From: Pseudonocardia kujensis
GTDB taxonomy: Bacteria; Actinomycetota; Actinomycetes; Mycobacteriales; Pseudonocardiaceae
Direction: 5' to 3'
NCBI RefSeq assembly: GCF_021283305.1
Contig: NZ_JAJSOK010000064.1
Location: 1-45,455, forward strand
DNA: 45,455 bases
This document shows positions 7,913-16,344 of this stretch, piece by piece. Every line of letters starts with the position of its first letter. Within the stretch, counting starts at the first letter, position 1. The notes below the pieces were generated by a model. It saw only the letters and a list, made by a program, of their open reading frames with translations. It ran no database searches and was not told where the DNA came from. The position numbers and the translations under genes were made by a program.

Positions 7913-10900
7913 GTGACGGCCCCACCTGCCCCGAGCACGCACCACCTGCTGCTGGCGCTGGCCGGCCGCGTCGACGACGACCTGCTGGCCACCGCCCGCG
8001 AGCTCGTCGCGATCGGCGAGGAGCCGCAGGCGCTGGAGATCCTCGTCGCGACCCTGGTCGCCGATCGCACGGCGCTCCCCGCCCTGCTGCGGTCCGAGGT
8101 CGTCGAGCTGGCCCGCCGGCGCGCGATCGAGCTCGACGCCGACGGCCTGCTCGCCCCGGCCGCCGGCTCGCTCGACGGCACCCGGCACGTCTTCGGCGCC
8201 GGTCCGACCGGCGCCGACGAGCGGCTCGCGGGGCTGCTGACCTCGCCGCCGGGCTCGACGATGCGGGTCGCCTGGCGGATGACGCCCGCCGGCGCCGCGC
8301 CGGGGCCGGTGCCGCACCCGGTGGTGCTGGTGGAGCTGGCCGGGCCCGGGATCGCGCCCGAGGTCGTGTCGTACCGGCTCGGGGCGCACCTGCTGCGGTC
8401 CGGGCTGCCCGCGTCGGTGGAGGCGTACACGCCCGCCGACGCCCTCCCGGCCTACCAGCGGGCGGCACTGGAACGAGCGTGGGAGATCGGGGCTCGGGGC
8501 GGGCTTCCGACCGGTGCACAGGGTGGGGCTCACGGGCCGGCGGGCCCTGGCGCGTCGGGCTTCCCCGGGACGCCTGTCGGTGAGACCCCGGCGGCAGCTC
8601 CTGCTGCGGGTTCCGCCGCTCCCGGGGTCGGGGCGTCGGGGTCCGACGAGGCTGCTGCCGGGAGCGAAGCAGCGCGAGCCGTTTCTGCGGCGGGTTCCGG
8701 GGCGTCCGGGTTCGGCGAGCCCGGCGTCGGCACGGCTCCGGAGACGTCCGGCGGCGCGGTGGTGGCGACCTCCGGCGCCGCGGCCCGGGACATGGCGAGC
8801 ACCGGGGCGTCGGGTGTTCCGCACGCCGCTCGCACGGGTGGACCGGCGGCCGATCGGGTCGAGGAGGCGCCGGGCCGTCCGAGCGCGCCCCGACCGACCC
8901 ACGGCACGGTCGAGCCGGGCCCGCGACCCTCGCCGTCGCCCCGGCCCGCGCCCGCCGACCCGGGCACCCCGCCGCCGCTGCCTCGGCCGCTCCTCGGCCG
9001 GCCGCTGACGACGTCGCAGCCGCCGGCCGCGTTCCGGCCGTTGGGCCCGGGTCCCCAGGCACCCGAGGGCGTGCCGTCGGGCGCCTCCGGACCCGGCGGC
9101 ACCGGTCCGCTCACGGACGGGCCCGGGCCGCGCCCGGTTCCGAGCCCCGGCCCCCGCCTCGGCCCCGTCGAGACGGGTGGTCCGGAGGACGAGCCCCGGA
9201 CCAGCCCGTTCGGGCGCACCCACGCCCCCCGCTCCCGGCCCACGCTGAGCGTGGTGCCGCCTGCGCCGGGACACGAGCCGCCGAGCGGGCCGCGGCAGAC
9301 GCCCGGCACGCGTCCGACCCCCGTCGTCCGCACCGAGGACTCGCTGCCGACCCCCGCCCGGCCGTGGGCCGTGTCCCGCGAGGAGGCCGAGGAGACGGAC
9401 CCGCCCGTCCTGGCGTCGATGCGGGACCCGCTGAGCGGCCCGCTGCACGAGCCGCTGCTCGACGCCCAGCTCGACCGCGCCGAGACCGGTCCCGTGCCGG
9501 TCGTCGGCCTCACACCGCCGCAGGGCACGCCGGCCGTCGACGAGGCCGCCCGACCGGGCGAGGACGCCGGTCCCACCGTGGACGAGCCGTCGGCCCCGGC
9601 CGCCTCCGCCCCGGTGACGGGGCGGAGGCGCCGCCGCGCCGAGGAGCGGGAGCCCGCGCCGGAGTGGACGCGCGACTGGGCGTCCGGTGCCTGGGCGATG
9701 CCGACCACAGGTCGGCGCTGCGCCTCCGACCTCCCGGCGGCCGGCGCGGCCCGCGCGGGCGAGGACTCCGGTTCCGCACCGGAATCGCCGTCTGCCGCGC
9801 ACGACGCCACCGATCCCACGCGTCGGCCAAGATCCGCCGACCTGCAGGGCCCGTCCGAGGACGCGGACCTGTCCGCCTCGGCAAGCGTGTCCGCGCCCGG
9901 CCCCGGCAGCGGCGACGACGCGATCGGGCCCACCGCGCAGCGGTCCGTTCCGGAGGCCGGGCCCTCCGAGGTCGAGCGGGACGCCGAGCGGCCCTCCGAG
10001 GCGTCGGCGATGCAGGACGGCGAGGTCCCGCAGGCGATCGGTCCCGTGCTGAACCCCGGGCTCGGTGAAGCGGGCCGTCCGCGTTCGGCGGCGGACTCGT
10101 CCCCGCCGCTCGAGGGCCGGCAGCCGCCGGCGCCCGAGACGCCGGGCGGCGCGCTCTTCGGCCCGGCGGACTCGGCCGGGGGGCGACGGCGCCGCCCGGA
10201 GCCCGACCTCACGACCGACGAGACGGACGCGCCCTCCGCCGCGGCGGACTCCGCCGGTGGACGACGGCGCCGCCCGGAGCCCGACCTCACGACCGACGAG
10301 ACGGACGCGCCCTCCGCCGCGGCGGACTCCGCCGGTGGACGACGGCGCCCCCCCGAGCGCAGGAGCGAGACCCGGGCGCTGTTCGGCGGACCGGACCTCG
10401 GGGAGGGACCGGCGGCCTCGTCGGATCCGTTCGGCTCGCGCGACGCGCGTGCGGTCGGCGCGGGACCGTCGGATCCGGCCCGGTCGGACGCGGCCTCCGG
10501 CCCCCGGACGAACGGTTCGGCCGACCCGCTCGGCGGACCTCGGGGCTTCGACCTGCTCGGACGCGCGAACGGGATCGCCGACACGAGTCGACGCGACGCC
10601 GAGTCGACCGAGGGGCGGACGGACCTGCACCTCGACGAGCCGGCCAGGGGCGCGCCGCACGACGGCCCGACCGACAGCGCGGGGAACGCGGTGACCGACC
10701 GGCTGAGCGGCACCGCCCGGCCGGCCGGAACGCCGGACGGCCGGGAAGGGTTCACCGACGCCGCGACGGCCAAGCTCGGTGCGGTCCGGACCGAGGAGCA
10801 GCCGCTCGCCGGCCACCGGTCGCCGATCGACCCGTCCGATCCGCTCGGAGCAGGCGACGCCCACCGCGGTGAGGACGACCGCACCGGACACGACCGCCCG

Positions 10901-12220
10901 ACCGCGGTGCCCGGCACCCACGACCGCCCGGGCTCGCGCTCCGAGTCCGGCGAGGGCGAGGCGGGGCTCGACCGCGACCTCCCCGGCTTCCCCGATGGCG
11001 ATCCGCCCGGCTCGTCCCCGCGCGACCCCCTCACCGGCCCGTCCGGGGACGAGGGCATGCCCGGCGCGCCCCTCGAGGGTGGGCCCCGCCGCCCGAGCCC
11101 GGGCGGCGACGCCTCGCATCCGCGCCGCGACACGTTCGGCGCGCTCTTCGGGGGTTCGGCCCACCGTCCGGGTCCGGACGAGGCTGCCCCCGGTCCATAC
11201 CCGGGAGCCGGCACTCGGGACCTGGAGCCGGACACTCCCGACCCGGCCACGGGCGACGACACCGTCGGATCGCAGCGGCGGAACGGTTCAGCCGGCTCGT
11301 TCCTGCGCACCGACGACCTCGGTTCACCGTCCGGCCCTTCTGCCGGCCCGGCCTCGGCGGAGAGCGTCGCCGGGCCGCAGTCGGCCGACGGTGCGCCCGG
11401 CTCCCCGACGATCGGCAGCACCGCCGACCCGTCCTCGGCCGGGGCCGCAGGCCCGCACTCGACGGGCAGCGTCTCCGGCTCGCCCGCAGGCGGCGCCCCT
11501 GGCTCGTCCGCGACCGACAGCACCACGGGCTCGCCCGCTGCCGGCGACCTCACAGGTCCGAGCGGGGAGACCCCTGCGGCGTCCCCGCGTGGCAGCGCGT
11601 CGGCCGGTAGGCCGGGCCCAGATCCGTCGAGCACCGAGTGCCCCGCCCACGCCCAGGCAGACGGCACGGGCGACGACGCCCCCACCGGCCGCCGGGCCGC
11701 CCGGGACGGGATGCCGACCATCCGGCCCGTCCCGGGGGGCCGCCGCCGCGCCCGGCACCGCCCGGACGACGCCGAACCCGACCCGTGGAACTTCGCGGCC
11801 GACGCCGGCGACGCCGCCCCGGAGCCGGCGCCGCGGCCCGAGGAAGACCCACAGGACCGTTCCGACGGCCTCCCGCCCCCGCGGCCGGTGCCGCGGACCA
11901 TCCCGCGGATCCGCCGGACCTCCGACCAGCCGGTCAGCGGGCTCTTCGGTCCCGGCGAGGTGCCGCCCAGCCGTCCGGACGACCCGTTCGGCACCGGCCC
12001 CGGTCCTGCCCGCGGTCGCTCCGAGGACGAGCCGCTCGACGACGCCACGGCGAGCACCGAGCCGGCCGGGCCGGACACGGCAGCGGGGGCGTACTCGTCC
12101 CTCTCCAGCCGCGAGCAGGACCTGTTGCGCCTGCTCCAGCAGGAGCTGGCGGTGCGGGAGACCCCGCCCGAGCGGCGCAACGGCTCCGGCCCCCACGGCC
12201 CGCCGGACCTCGCCGGCTGA
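7913..12220 (+). CDS. Giant 1435-residue protein: conserved N-domain plus about 1200-residue disordered tail
   Basis: The start GTG 7913 has an excellent AAAGAAGGAGGG Shine-Dalgarno. Residues 1 to about 195 form an ordered domain related to the preceding gene product. Everything after is Pro/Gly/Ser/Ala/Asp/Arg-rich and predicted disordered, with no membrane segment. Within it are a tandem 26-residue repeat (about residues 753-812), four scattered LFG[PG] motifs near residues 748, 822, 1076 and 1344, and basic GRRRR patches, two of them followed by Trp-containing segments (EWTRDWASGAW, DPWNFAAD). The last 45 residues regain order with SSREQDLLRLLQQELAVRE, a likely amphipathic helix. It looks like a multivalent scaffold; function unknown. 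A long open frame also exists on the minus strand, but codon bias and the start signal favour this strand. Confidence 0.8.
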   Translation: MTAPPAPSTHHLLLALAGRVDDDLLATARELVAIGEEPQALEILVATLVADRTALPALLRSEVVELARRRAIELDADGLLAPAAGSLDGTRHVFGAGPTGADERLAGLLTSPPGSTMRVAWRMTPAGAAPGPVPHPVVLVELAGPGIAPEVVSYRLGAHLLRSGLPASVEAYTPADALPAYQRAALERAWEIGARGGLPTGAQGGAHGPAGPGASGFPGTPVGETPAAAPAAGSAAPGVGASGSDEAAAGSEAARAVSAAGSGASGFGEPGVGTAPETSGGAVVATSGAAARDMASTGASGVPHAARTGGPAADRVEEAPGRPSAPRPTHGTVEPGPRPSPSPRPAPADPGTPPPLPRPLLGRPLTTSQPPAAFRPLGPGPQAPEGVPSGASGPGGTGPLTDGPGPRPVPSPGPRLGPVETGGPEDEPRTSPFGRTHAPRSRPTLSVVPPAPGHEPPSGPRQTPGTRPTPVVRTEDSLPTPARPWAVSREEAEETDPPVLASMRDPLSGPLHEPLLDAQLDRAETGPVPVVGLTPPQGTPAVDEAARPGEDAGPTVDEPSAPAASAPVTGRRRRRAEEREPAPEWTRDWASGAWAMPTTGRRCASDLPAAGAARAGEDSGSAPESPSAAHDATDPTRRPRSADLQGPSEDADLSASASVSAPGPGSGDDAIGPTAQRSVPEAGPSEVERDAERPSEASAMQDGEVPQAIGPVLNPGLGEAGRPRSAADSSPPLEGRQPPAPETPGGALFGPADSAGGRRRRPEPDLTTDETDAPSAAADSAGGRRRRPEPDLTTDETDAPSAAADSAGGRRRPPERRSETRALFGGPDLGEGPAASSDPFGSRDARAVGAGPSDPARSDAASGPRTNGSADPLGGPRGFDLLGRANGIADTSRRDAESTEGRTDLHLDEPARGAPHDGPTDSAGNAVTDRLSGTARPAGTPDGREGFTDAATAKLGAVRTEEQPLAGHRSPIDPSDPLGAGDAHRGEDDRTGHDRPTAVPGTHDRPGSRSESGEGEAGLDRDLPGFPDGDPPGSSPRDPLTGPSGDEGMPGAPLEGGPRRPSPGGDASHPRRDTFGALFGGSAHRPGPDEAAPGPYPGAGTRDLEPDTPDPATGDDTVGSQRRNGSAGSFLRTDDLGSPSGPSAGPASAESVAGPQSADGAPGSPTIGSTADPSSAGAAGPHSTGSVSGSPAGGAPGSSATDSTTGSPAAGDLTGPSGETPAASPRGSASAGRPGPDPSSTECPAHAQADGTGDDAPTGRRAARDGMPTIRPVPGGRRRARHRPDDAEPDPWNFAADAGDAAPEPAPRPEEDPQDRSDGLPPPRPVPRTIPRIRRTSDQPVSGLFGPGEVPPSRPDDPFGTGPGPARGRSEDEPLDDATASTEPAGPDTAAGAYSSLSSREQDLLRLLQQELAVRETPPERRNGSGPHGPPDLAG
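10169..10348 (+). repeat. 78-bp in-frame tandem repeat (2.3 copies)
   Basis: Unit 1 is 10169-10246, unit 2 is 10247-10324, and a partial third follows. Each encodes 26 residues beginning DSAGGRRRRPEPDL. Units 1 and 2 are almost identical in DNA, so the duplication is recent or kept uniform. Confidence 0.9.
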
Positions 12221-12244
12221 CCACGCCCTGCGCGGACACCAGGG

Positions 12245-12266
12245 CGGTTCCGGAGCTCCGGAACCG
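12245..12266. terminator. 22-bp perfect palindrome between convergent genes
   Basis: An uninterrupted 22-bp palindrome centred on GGAGCTCC lies 24 nt after the giant gene and 35 nt after the oxidoreductase stop. It is a likely bidirectional terminator. Confidence 0.65.
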
Positions 12267-12301
12267 TCCTCACGTCCCGCTCGGGCAGCGCGATCCGGCG
12301 G

Positions 12302-13195
12302 CTATCCCCGCGCCAGCTCCTCCGCCCGCGCCAGCACCCGTTGCACGTGCAGGCTCCGGGCGGCGGAGTGCGGCCCGTCGACCGACGCGGATGCCACGGC
12401 GTCGAGCAGCTCGTCGAGCAGACCGGCATAGGAGGCGGTGGCGTCGGCGGGCCGATCGGTGAGCACGTGCCGCCCGATCGAGCCGAAGGCCGTCACCTCC
12501 ATCTCGGTGGGATCGACCGGGAGCGCGAGCGAGAGCGTCAGGGTGCTGCGGGCGCCGCCGACGTGCCGCAGCCCGACCCGCCACAGGTCCGGCTCGCCCG
12601 CGTGCGCGAACTCGACGTCGACGACCTCGCCGAGCGCGGCGTCGAGCAGGTCGACCATGTGCGGGCCGATGTCGAGCAGTGCGCCCCGCTCGGCCCGCCA
12701 CGCCGACGCGGAGTACGGGCCGCCGAGCAGCGCCCCGGAGAGCCAGCGGGCGGTGGCCGTGGTGTCGGCGTCGGCCGGACCGGTCGGAAGGCCGGCGAGC
12801 CACGCGCGGACCGGGGGGTGGAAGCGCAGCGTGAACACGGTGGTCGAGCAGACCCCGGCCTCGGCGACGGCCGCCGCGGCGCGCTCGGCCGCGGGCAGGG
12901 TGTCGGCGAGCGGCTTGTCCAGGATCAGGTGCTTGCCGCGCGCCGCCGCAACCGGCACCAACGCCCCCTGTACGGCGGGCGGCACGGCGAACGCGACGGC
13001 GTCGACGGCCTCGAACAGCTCCTCGACCTCGGCGAACGCGGTACTGCCGTGGAGCGCCGCGATCTCCCGGGCCGGCTCGGGCCGCCGGGTCCAGACGCCC
13101 GCGAGCTCCACCCCGGGATGGGCGGCGAGGGCGGGGGCGTGCACGGAGCGGGCCCACGGCCCACCCCCGACGAGTCCGACGCGCAGCTGGTCCAT
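12302..13195 (-). CDS. Gfo/Idh/MocA family NAD(P)-dependent oxidoreductase
   Basis: 297 residues. The N-terminal Rossmann fold has LRVGLVGGGPWARSVHAPAL, then VWTRRPEPA. The family lysine is in LILDKPLAD (the EKP motif, here DKP), and the second-domain His motif is LLDIGPHMVDLL. These enzymes oxidise or reduce sugars and cyclitols; the substrate is not evident. ATG 13195 is preferred (GGATGGGG just upstream); ATG 13204 is possible. It stands alone, convergent with the giant gene. Confidence 0.85.
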   Translation of the reverse strand: MDQLRVGLVGGGPWARSVHAPALAAHPGVELAGVWTRRPEPAREIAALHGSTAFAEVEELFEAVDAVAFAVPPAVQGALVPVAAARGKHLILDKPLADTLPAAERAAAAVAEAGVCSTTVFTLRFHPPVRAWLAGLPTGPADADTTATARWLSGALLGGPYSASAWRAERGALLDIGPHMVDLLDAALGEVVDVEFAHAGEPDLWRVGLRHVGGARSTLTLSLALPVDPTEMEVTAFGSIGRHVLTDRPADATASYAGLLDELLDAVASASVDGPHSAARSLHVQRVLARAEELARG

Positions 13196-13425
13196 GAGCC
13201 CCATCCTGCCCGGGCCGCACCCGCGCCACGGTTCCCTCACGCGACCGGACCGTCGCCCGAAGACGCCCCACCGCGTCATGGATCCCGCACGCGACCAGGC
13301 GGCCCTGCGCAGAGCACCGTGGATGCATGACGCAGCCGGCTCCTGGGCGCTCGGGATGCCCGCCCGCGTCACCGCGATCAAGGGGCGTGGCCATCTTCAC
13401 GGCCGGTCCCCGGCGGGCGCCGGGT

Positions 13426-13431
13426 TAAGGT
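13426..13431 (+). promoter_or_regulatory. Putative -10 box of the NUDIX-MBL operon
   Basis: TAAGGT ends 6 nt before GTG 13438, with no Shine-Dalgarno, so a leaderless transcript is likely. A CCCGGC/GCCGGG hairpin (13409-13424) lies directly upstream and could be an operator. Confidence 0.4.
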
Positions 13432-13437
13432 CCGAAC

Positions 13438-14274
13438 GTGAGCGTCGCCGGTGACAACACGATCGAGAGCGCCGCGCAGCCGAAGCCGGCTGCGACGGTG
13501 CTGCTGCTGCGCGACGACCCGGCGCCCCCGCCGGGTCGTGCCCCGCTGCAGGTCTTCCTACAGCGGCGGGTGAAGCAGATGGCCTTCGCGGGCGGTATGA
13601 CCGTGTTCCCGGGCGGCAGCGTCGATCCCACCGACGTGCCCGACGCCGAGCGCTGGGCGGGTCCCGACCCGACCGAGTGGGCCGAGCTGATCGGCGTGAC
13701 GCCGGAGGTCGCGGGGCAGGCCGTGTCGGCGGCCGTGCGCGAGGTGTTCGAGGAGACCGGCGTGCTGCTCGCCGGCCCGCCCGGCGGCGAGCCCGGCTCG
13801 CTGACCGCGCAGGCACCGCTGTGGCGCAAGCAGCTCACCGAGCACACCATCTCGCTCGCGCAGCTCCTGGTCGACTCGGGCTACGTGCTGCGTTCGGACC
13901 TGCTGCGGAGCTGGGCGCACTGGGTGACCCCGCCGCAGGAGGGCCGCCGCTACGACACGATGTTCTTCGTGGCCGCCCTGCCCGCCGGCCAGGAGGCGGA
14001 CGCGCACACCACGGAGGCCGTCGAGGCCACCTGGTGGTACCCGCAGGCCGCGCTGGAGGCCTTCGACGCCGGCGAGATGACGCTGATGCCGCCGACCCTG
14101 CTCTCGCTGCGCGACCTCGCGGCGTTCGACACCACGGCGCAGGCGCTCGCCGGGTGCGTCGGTCGGGACATGACCCCGGTGCACCCGAAGTTCCGCAAGG
14201 ACGACGCCGGCATCCGGTACGTCGTCCTCCCGGACGGGTCCGAGCACCCGTTCGCGCCCGCGCGGCCGGCGTGA
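13438..14274 (+). CDS. NUDIX hydrolase of the NUDT19-like type
   Basis: 278 residues. The NUDIX box is split: GGMTVFPGGSVDPTD is separated by about 30 extra residues from AAVREVFEETGVLL. This insertion is typical of the NUDT19/acyl-CoA diphosphatase group, so a CoA-ester or dinucleotide substrate is plausible. Residues REVFEE supply the metal ligands. The stop overlaps the GTG of the metallo-hydrolase by four bases, so both are made together. Confidence 0.85.
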   Translation: MSVAGDNTIESAAQPKPAATVLLLRDDPAPPPGRAPLQVFLQRRVKQMAFAGGMTVFPGGSVDPTDVPDAERWAGPDPTEWAELIGVTPEVAGQAVSAAVREVFEETGVLLAGPPGGEPGSLTAQAPLWRKQLTEHTISLAQLLVDSGYVLRSDLLRSWAHWVTPPQEGRRYDTMFFVAALPAGQEADAHTTEAVEATWWYPQAALEAFDAGEMTLMPPTLLSLRDLAAFDTTAQALAGCVGRDMTPVHPKFRKDDAGIRYVVLPDGSEHPFAPARPA

Positions 14275-15062
14275 GCGCTCCCGCGTACGGCGTCCTCCGC
14301 GAGGTCACGCCGCTGGTCTCGGTGCTGCTGCAGAACAACCCGGGACCGATGACGCTGGAGGGCACCAACACCTGGGTGCTGCGGGCGCCCGGCGTGGAGG
14401 AGTGCGTGGTCGTCGACCCCGGCGAGGACGACGACGAGGAGCACCTCGAGCGGATCACCACGCAGGGGCCCGTGGCGCGGATCCTGCTGACCCACCGGCA
14501 CCACGACCACTGCGGCGCCGCCCGCCGGCTCGCGGAGCTGACGAAGGCGCCGGTGCAGGCCCTGGACCCGAGCCTCGTGCTGGGCTCCGAGGCCCTGGCC
14601 GACGGCGACGTGGTGGCCGCCGCCGGCCTGGAGCTCCGCGTGGTCGCCACGCCGGGGCACACGTCGGACTCGACGTCGTTCCTGGTGGAGGGCCCGGGCG
14701 ACGGCCCGCCGCCGCTGCTGGCCGGCGACATGATCCTCGGGCACGGCACCACGGTGATCGCCCACCCGGACGGCGCGCTCGCCCCGTACCTCTCCTCGCT
14801 GGACTGGTACGCCGACCTGCCCCCGGGCACCACCGTGCTGACCGGCCACGGCCCCGAGCTGCCCGACGCCGCAGCCGTCGCGAGGTCCTACCGCGAGCAC
14901 CGCCACCAGCGGCTCGACCAGGTCCGCGAGGCCCTGCGCACGCTGCCCGGCGACGCGACGCCCCGCCAGGTGGTCGAGGTCGTGTACGCCGACGTCGACC
15001 AGCGGCTGTGGGACGCCGCGGAGCTCTCGGTCAAGGCGCAGCTGGACCACCTACGCGGCTGA
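14271..15062 (+). CDS. Metallo-beta-lactamase fold hydrolase (Rv3677c/LACTB2-like)
   Basis: 263 residues. The zinc motif is LLTHRHHDHCGAARRL (HxHxDH), with further ligands in ATPGHTSDS, LLAGDMILGHG and LTGHGPELP. The C-terminal winged helix-like region (RSYREHRHQRLDQV, then a Lys/Leu-rich end) resembles LACTB2-type proteins, which are endoribonuclease-like. In M. tuberculosis the same family (Rv3677c) lies beside crp. It is coupled to the NUDIX gene by GTGA overlap, and its 3' end overlaps the convergent MFS gene by 12 nt. Confidence 0.87.
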   Translation: MSAPAYGVLREVTPLVSVLLQNNPGPMTLEGTNTWVLRAPGVEECVVVDPGEDDDEEHLERITTQGPVARILLTHRHHDHCGAARRLAELTKAPVQALDPSLVLGSEALADGDVVAAAGLELRVVATPGHTSDSTSFLVEGPGDGPPPLLAGDMILGHGTTVIAHPDGALAPYLSSLDWYADLPPGTTVLTGHGPELPDAAAVARSYREHRHQRLDQVREALRTLPGDATPRQVVEVVYADVDQRLWDAAELSVKAQLDHLRG

Positions 15063-16265
15063 GGGCGTGCCCTCGATCGTCCGGCGCCGGGCCCACAGCA
15101 CGGCGCCGACGAGCAGGCCGGCCGCGCCGCCGGCGAGGAAGGCCCCGGAGGCCCCGGCCGCCTCGACCACCACGCCGGCCAGGGACTGGCCGACCGCGGC
15201 ACCCACGGTGATCGCGGTGACCACCCAGCCGAAGGCCTCGGTGGCCGCGCCGCGCGGCGCCACCACCTCCACGGTCAGCGAGTGCCCCGTGGTCTGCGGC
15301 GTGATCAGGCCGCCCGCGGCCAGCATGGCGATCACCAGCAGCACGAGCGAGCCGGCCGTCCCGGCGAGCCACATCGCCAGCACGAGCACCCCGAATCCGG
15401 CGACCAGCACCGGCATCCGCAGGTGCAGCGCGCGGGGCCACGGCCGCATCCCGTAGAGCACGCCGACCAGCACGGACGTGACCGACCAGGCGGAGAGCAG
15501 CGCGCCGCCCAGCCACGGCTCGCCCAGACCCGTGGCGACGGCCGGCACCCCGACCTCCACGGCGCCGACGACGAGCCCGAAGCCCAGCCCGGCCAGGGCC
15601 GTCGTCCGCATGCCGGGGCTCGCGATCGCGCCCCACGGCGACGACCCCGTCGACGGGAGCGGGGCACTGCCGCGCACGGGCCCGCTCAACGCGAAGCCCA
15701 CCGCGCCGGCGACGGTCGCGAGCACGGCGACCGCGGTGCCCGTCCCCGGCCACGGAGTGGAGGCCAGCAGCGCGGCGACGCCGGGGCCGAGGACGAAGAA
15801 GACCTCGAGGCTGATCGCCTCGTAGCCGTACGCCGCCTCGCGGCGCGGCCCGGCCGGCACCAGCCGCTCCCACAACGCCCGGGACGCACCGGGCATGGCC
15901 GGCATGACGAGCCCGGTGCACAGCGCGATCGCGACGACGACCGGCAGCGGGGCCCGCGCCTGGACCGCCGCGACGAGCCCGCCCGCACCCAGCGCGAACA
16001 GGGCGGCGGCCGCCAGCAGCACCCTCGACGGCCCGCGCCGGTCCATCAACCGGCCCTGCAGGACCGAACCGAGCGCGACGCCGACCAGTGATCCCGCCGA
16101 GACGGCGCCGGCCACCGCGAACGACCCCGACTCGCGCTGCACGTAGAGCAGGGTGGCGAAGCTGAACATGGCGACCGGGAACCGTCCCACCGCGGAGGTG
16201 AGGACGGGCACGGCCGCACCGGGGGCGGTGACGGCAGCGCGGTAGTCGGCGAGCGAGACGGACAC
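15051..16265 (-). CDS. MFS transporter
   Basis: About 404 residues with roughly 12 hydrophobic segments. The MFS motif A variant GRLMDRRGPSRVLL lies between the second and third segments, and a central loop carries GSAPLPSTGSSPWG. The substrate is unknown, though small drug-type exporters look like this. I take GTG 16265 as start, because the region upstream, though open to 16316, contains an 18-bp palindromic operator. It is convergent with and overlaps the metallo-hydrolase gene by 12 nt. Confidence 0.85.
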   Translation of the reverse strand: MSVSLADYRAAVTAPGAAVPVLTSAVGRFPVAMFSFATLLYVQRESGSFAVAGAVSAGSLVGVALGSVLQGRLMDRRGPSRVLLAAAALFALGAGGLVAAVQARAPLPVVVAIALCTGLVMPAMPGASRALWERLVPAGPRREAAYGYEAISLEVFFVLGPGVAALLASTPWPGTGTAVAVLATVAGAVGFALSGPVRGSAPLPSTGSSPWGAIASPGMRTTALAGLGFGLVVGAVEVGVPAVATGLGEPWLGGALLSAWSVTSVLVGVLYGMRPWPRALHLRMPVLVAGFGVLVLAMWLAGTAGSLVLLVIAMLAAGGLITPQTTGHSLTVEVVAPRGAATEAFGWVVTAITVGAAVGQSLAGVVVEAAGASGAFLAGGAAGLLVGAVLWARRRTIEGTPSAA

Positions 16266-16285
16266 GCCGTCGAGGATCGCACGAT

Positions 16286-16303
16286 CTGGTACGGCCGTAC
16301 CAG
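16286..16303. promoter_or_regulatory. 18-bp palindromic operator before the MFS gene
   Basis: CTGGTACGGCCGTACCAG is a perfect palindrome 20 nt upstream of the preferred MFS start. Its shape is typical of TetR-family operators. No TetR gene lies beside it in this window. Confidence 0.6.
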
Positions 16304-16344
16304 TTATTTGCCGCACGCCACCGCGGGGGTGGCGCGGGTAGGTT

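Noticed and set aside
12109..12160. LuxR-type HTH at the C-terminus of the giant protein
   Set aside because: LSSREQDLLRLL resembles the start of a LuxR helix, but the recognition helix and remaining motif are missing; it is better read as an isolated amphipathic helix.
8530..12429. Long open frame (about 1299 codons) on the minus strand opposite the giant gene
   Set aside because: It is a mirror effect of very high GC in third positions. The plus strand has a strong ribosome site, an ordered N-terminal domain with a paralogue next door, and the expected codon bias.
16266..16316. N-terminal extension of the MFS transporter
   Set aside because: It contains the 18-bp palindromic operator and adds no recognisable residues before the first membrane segment.
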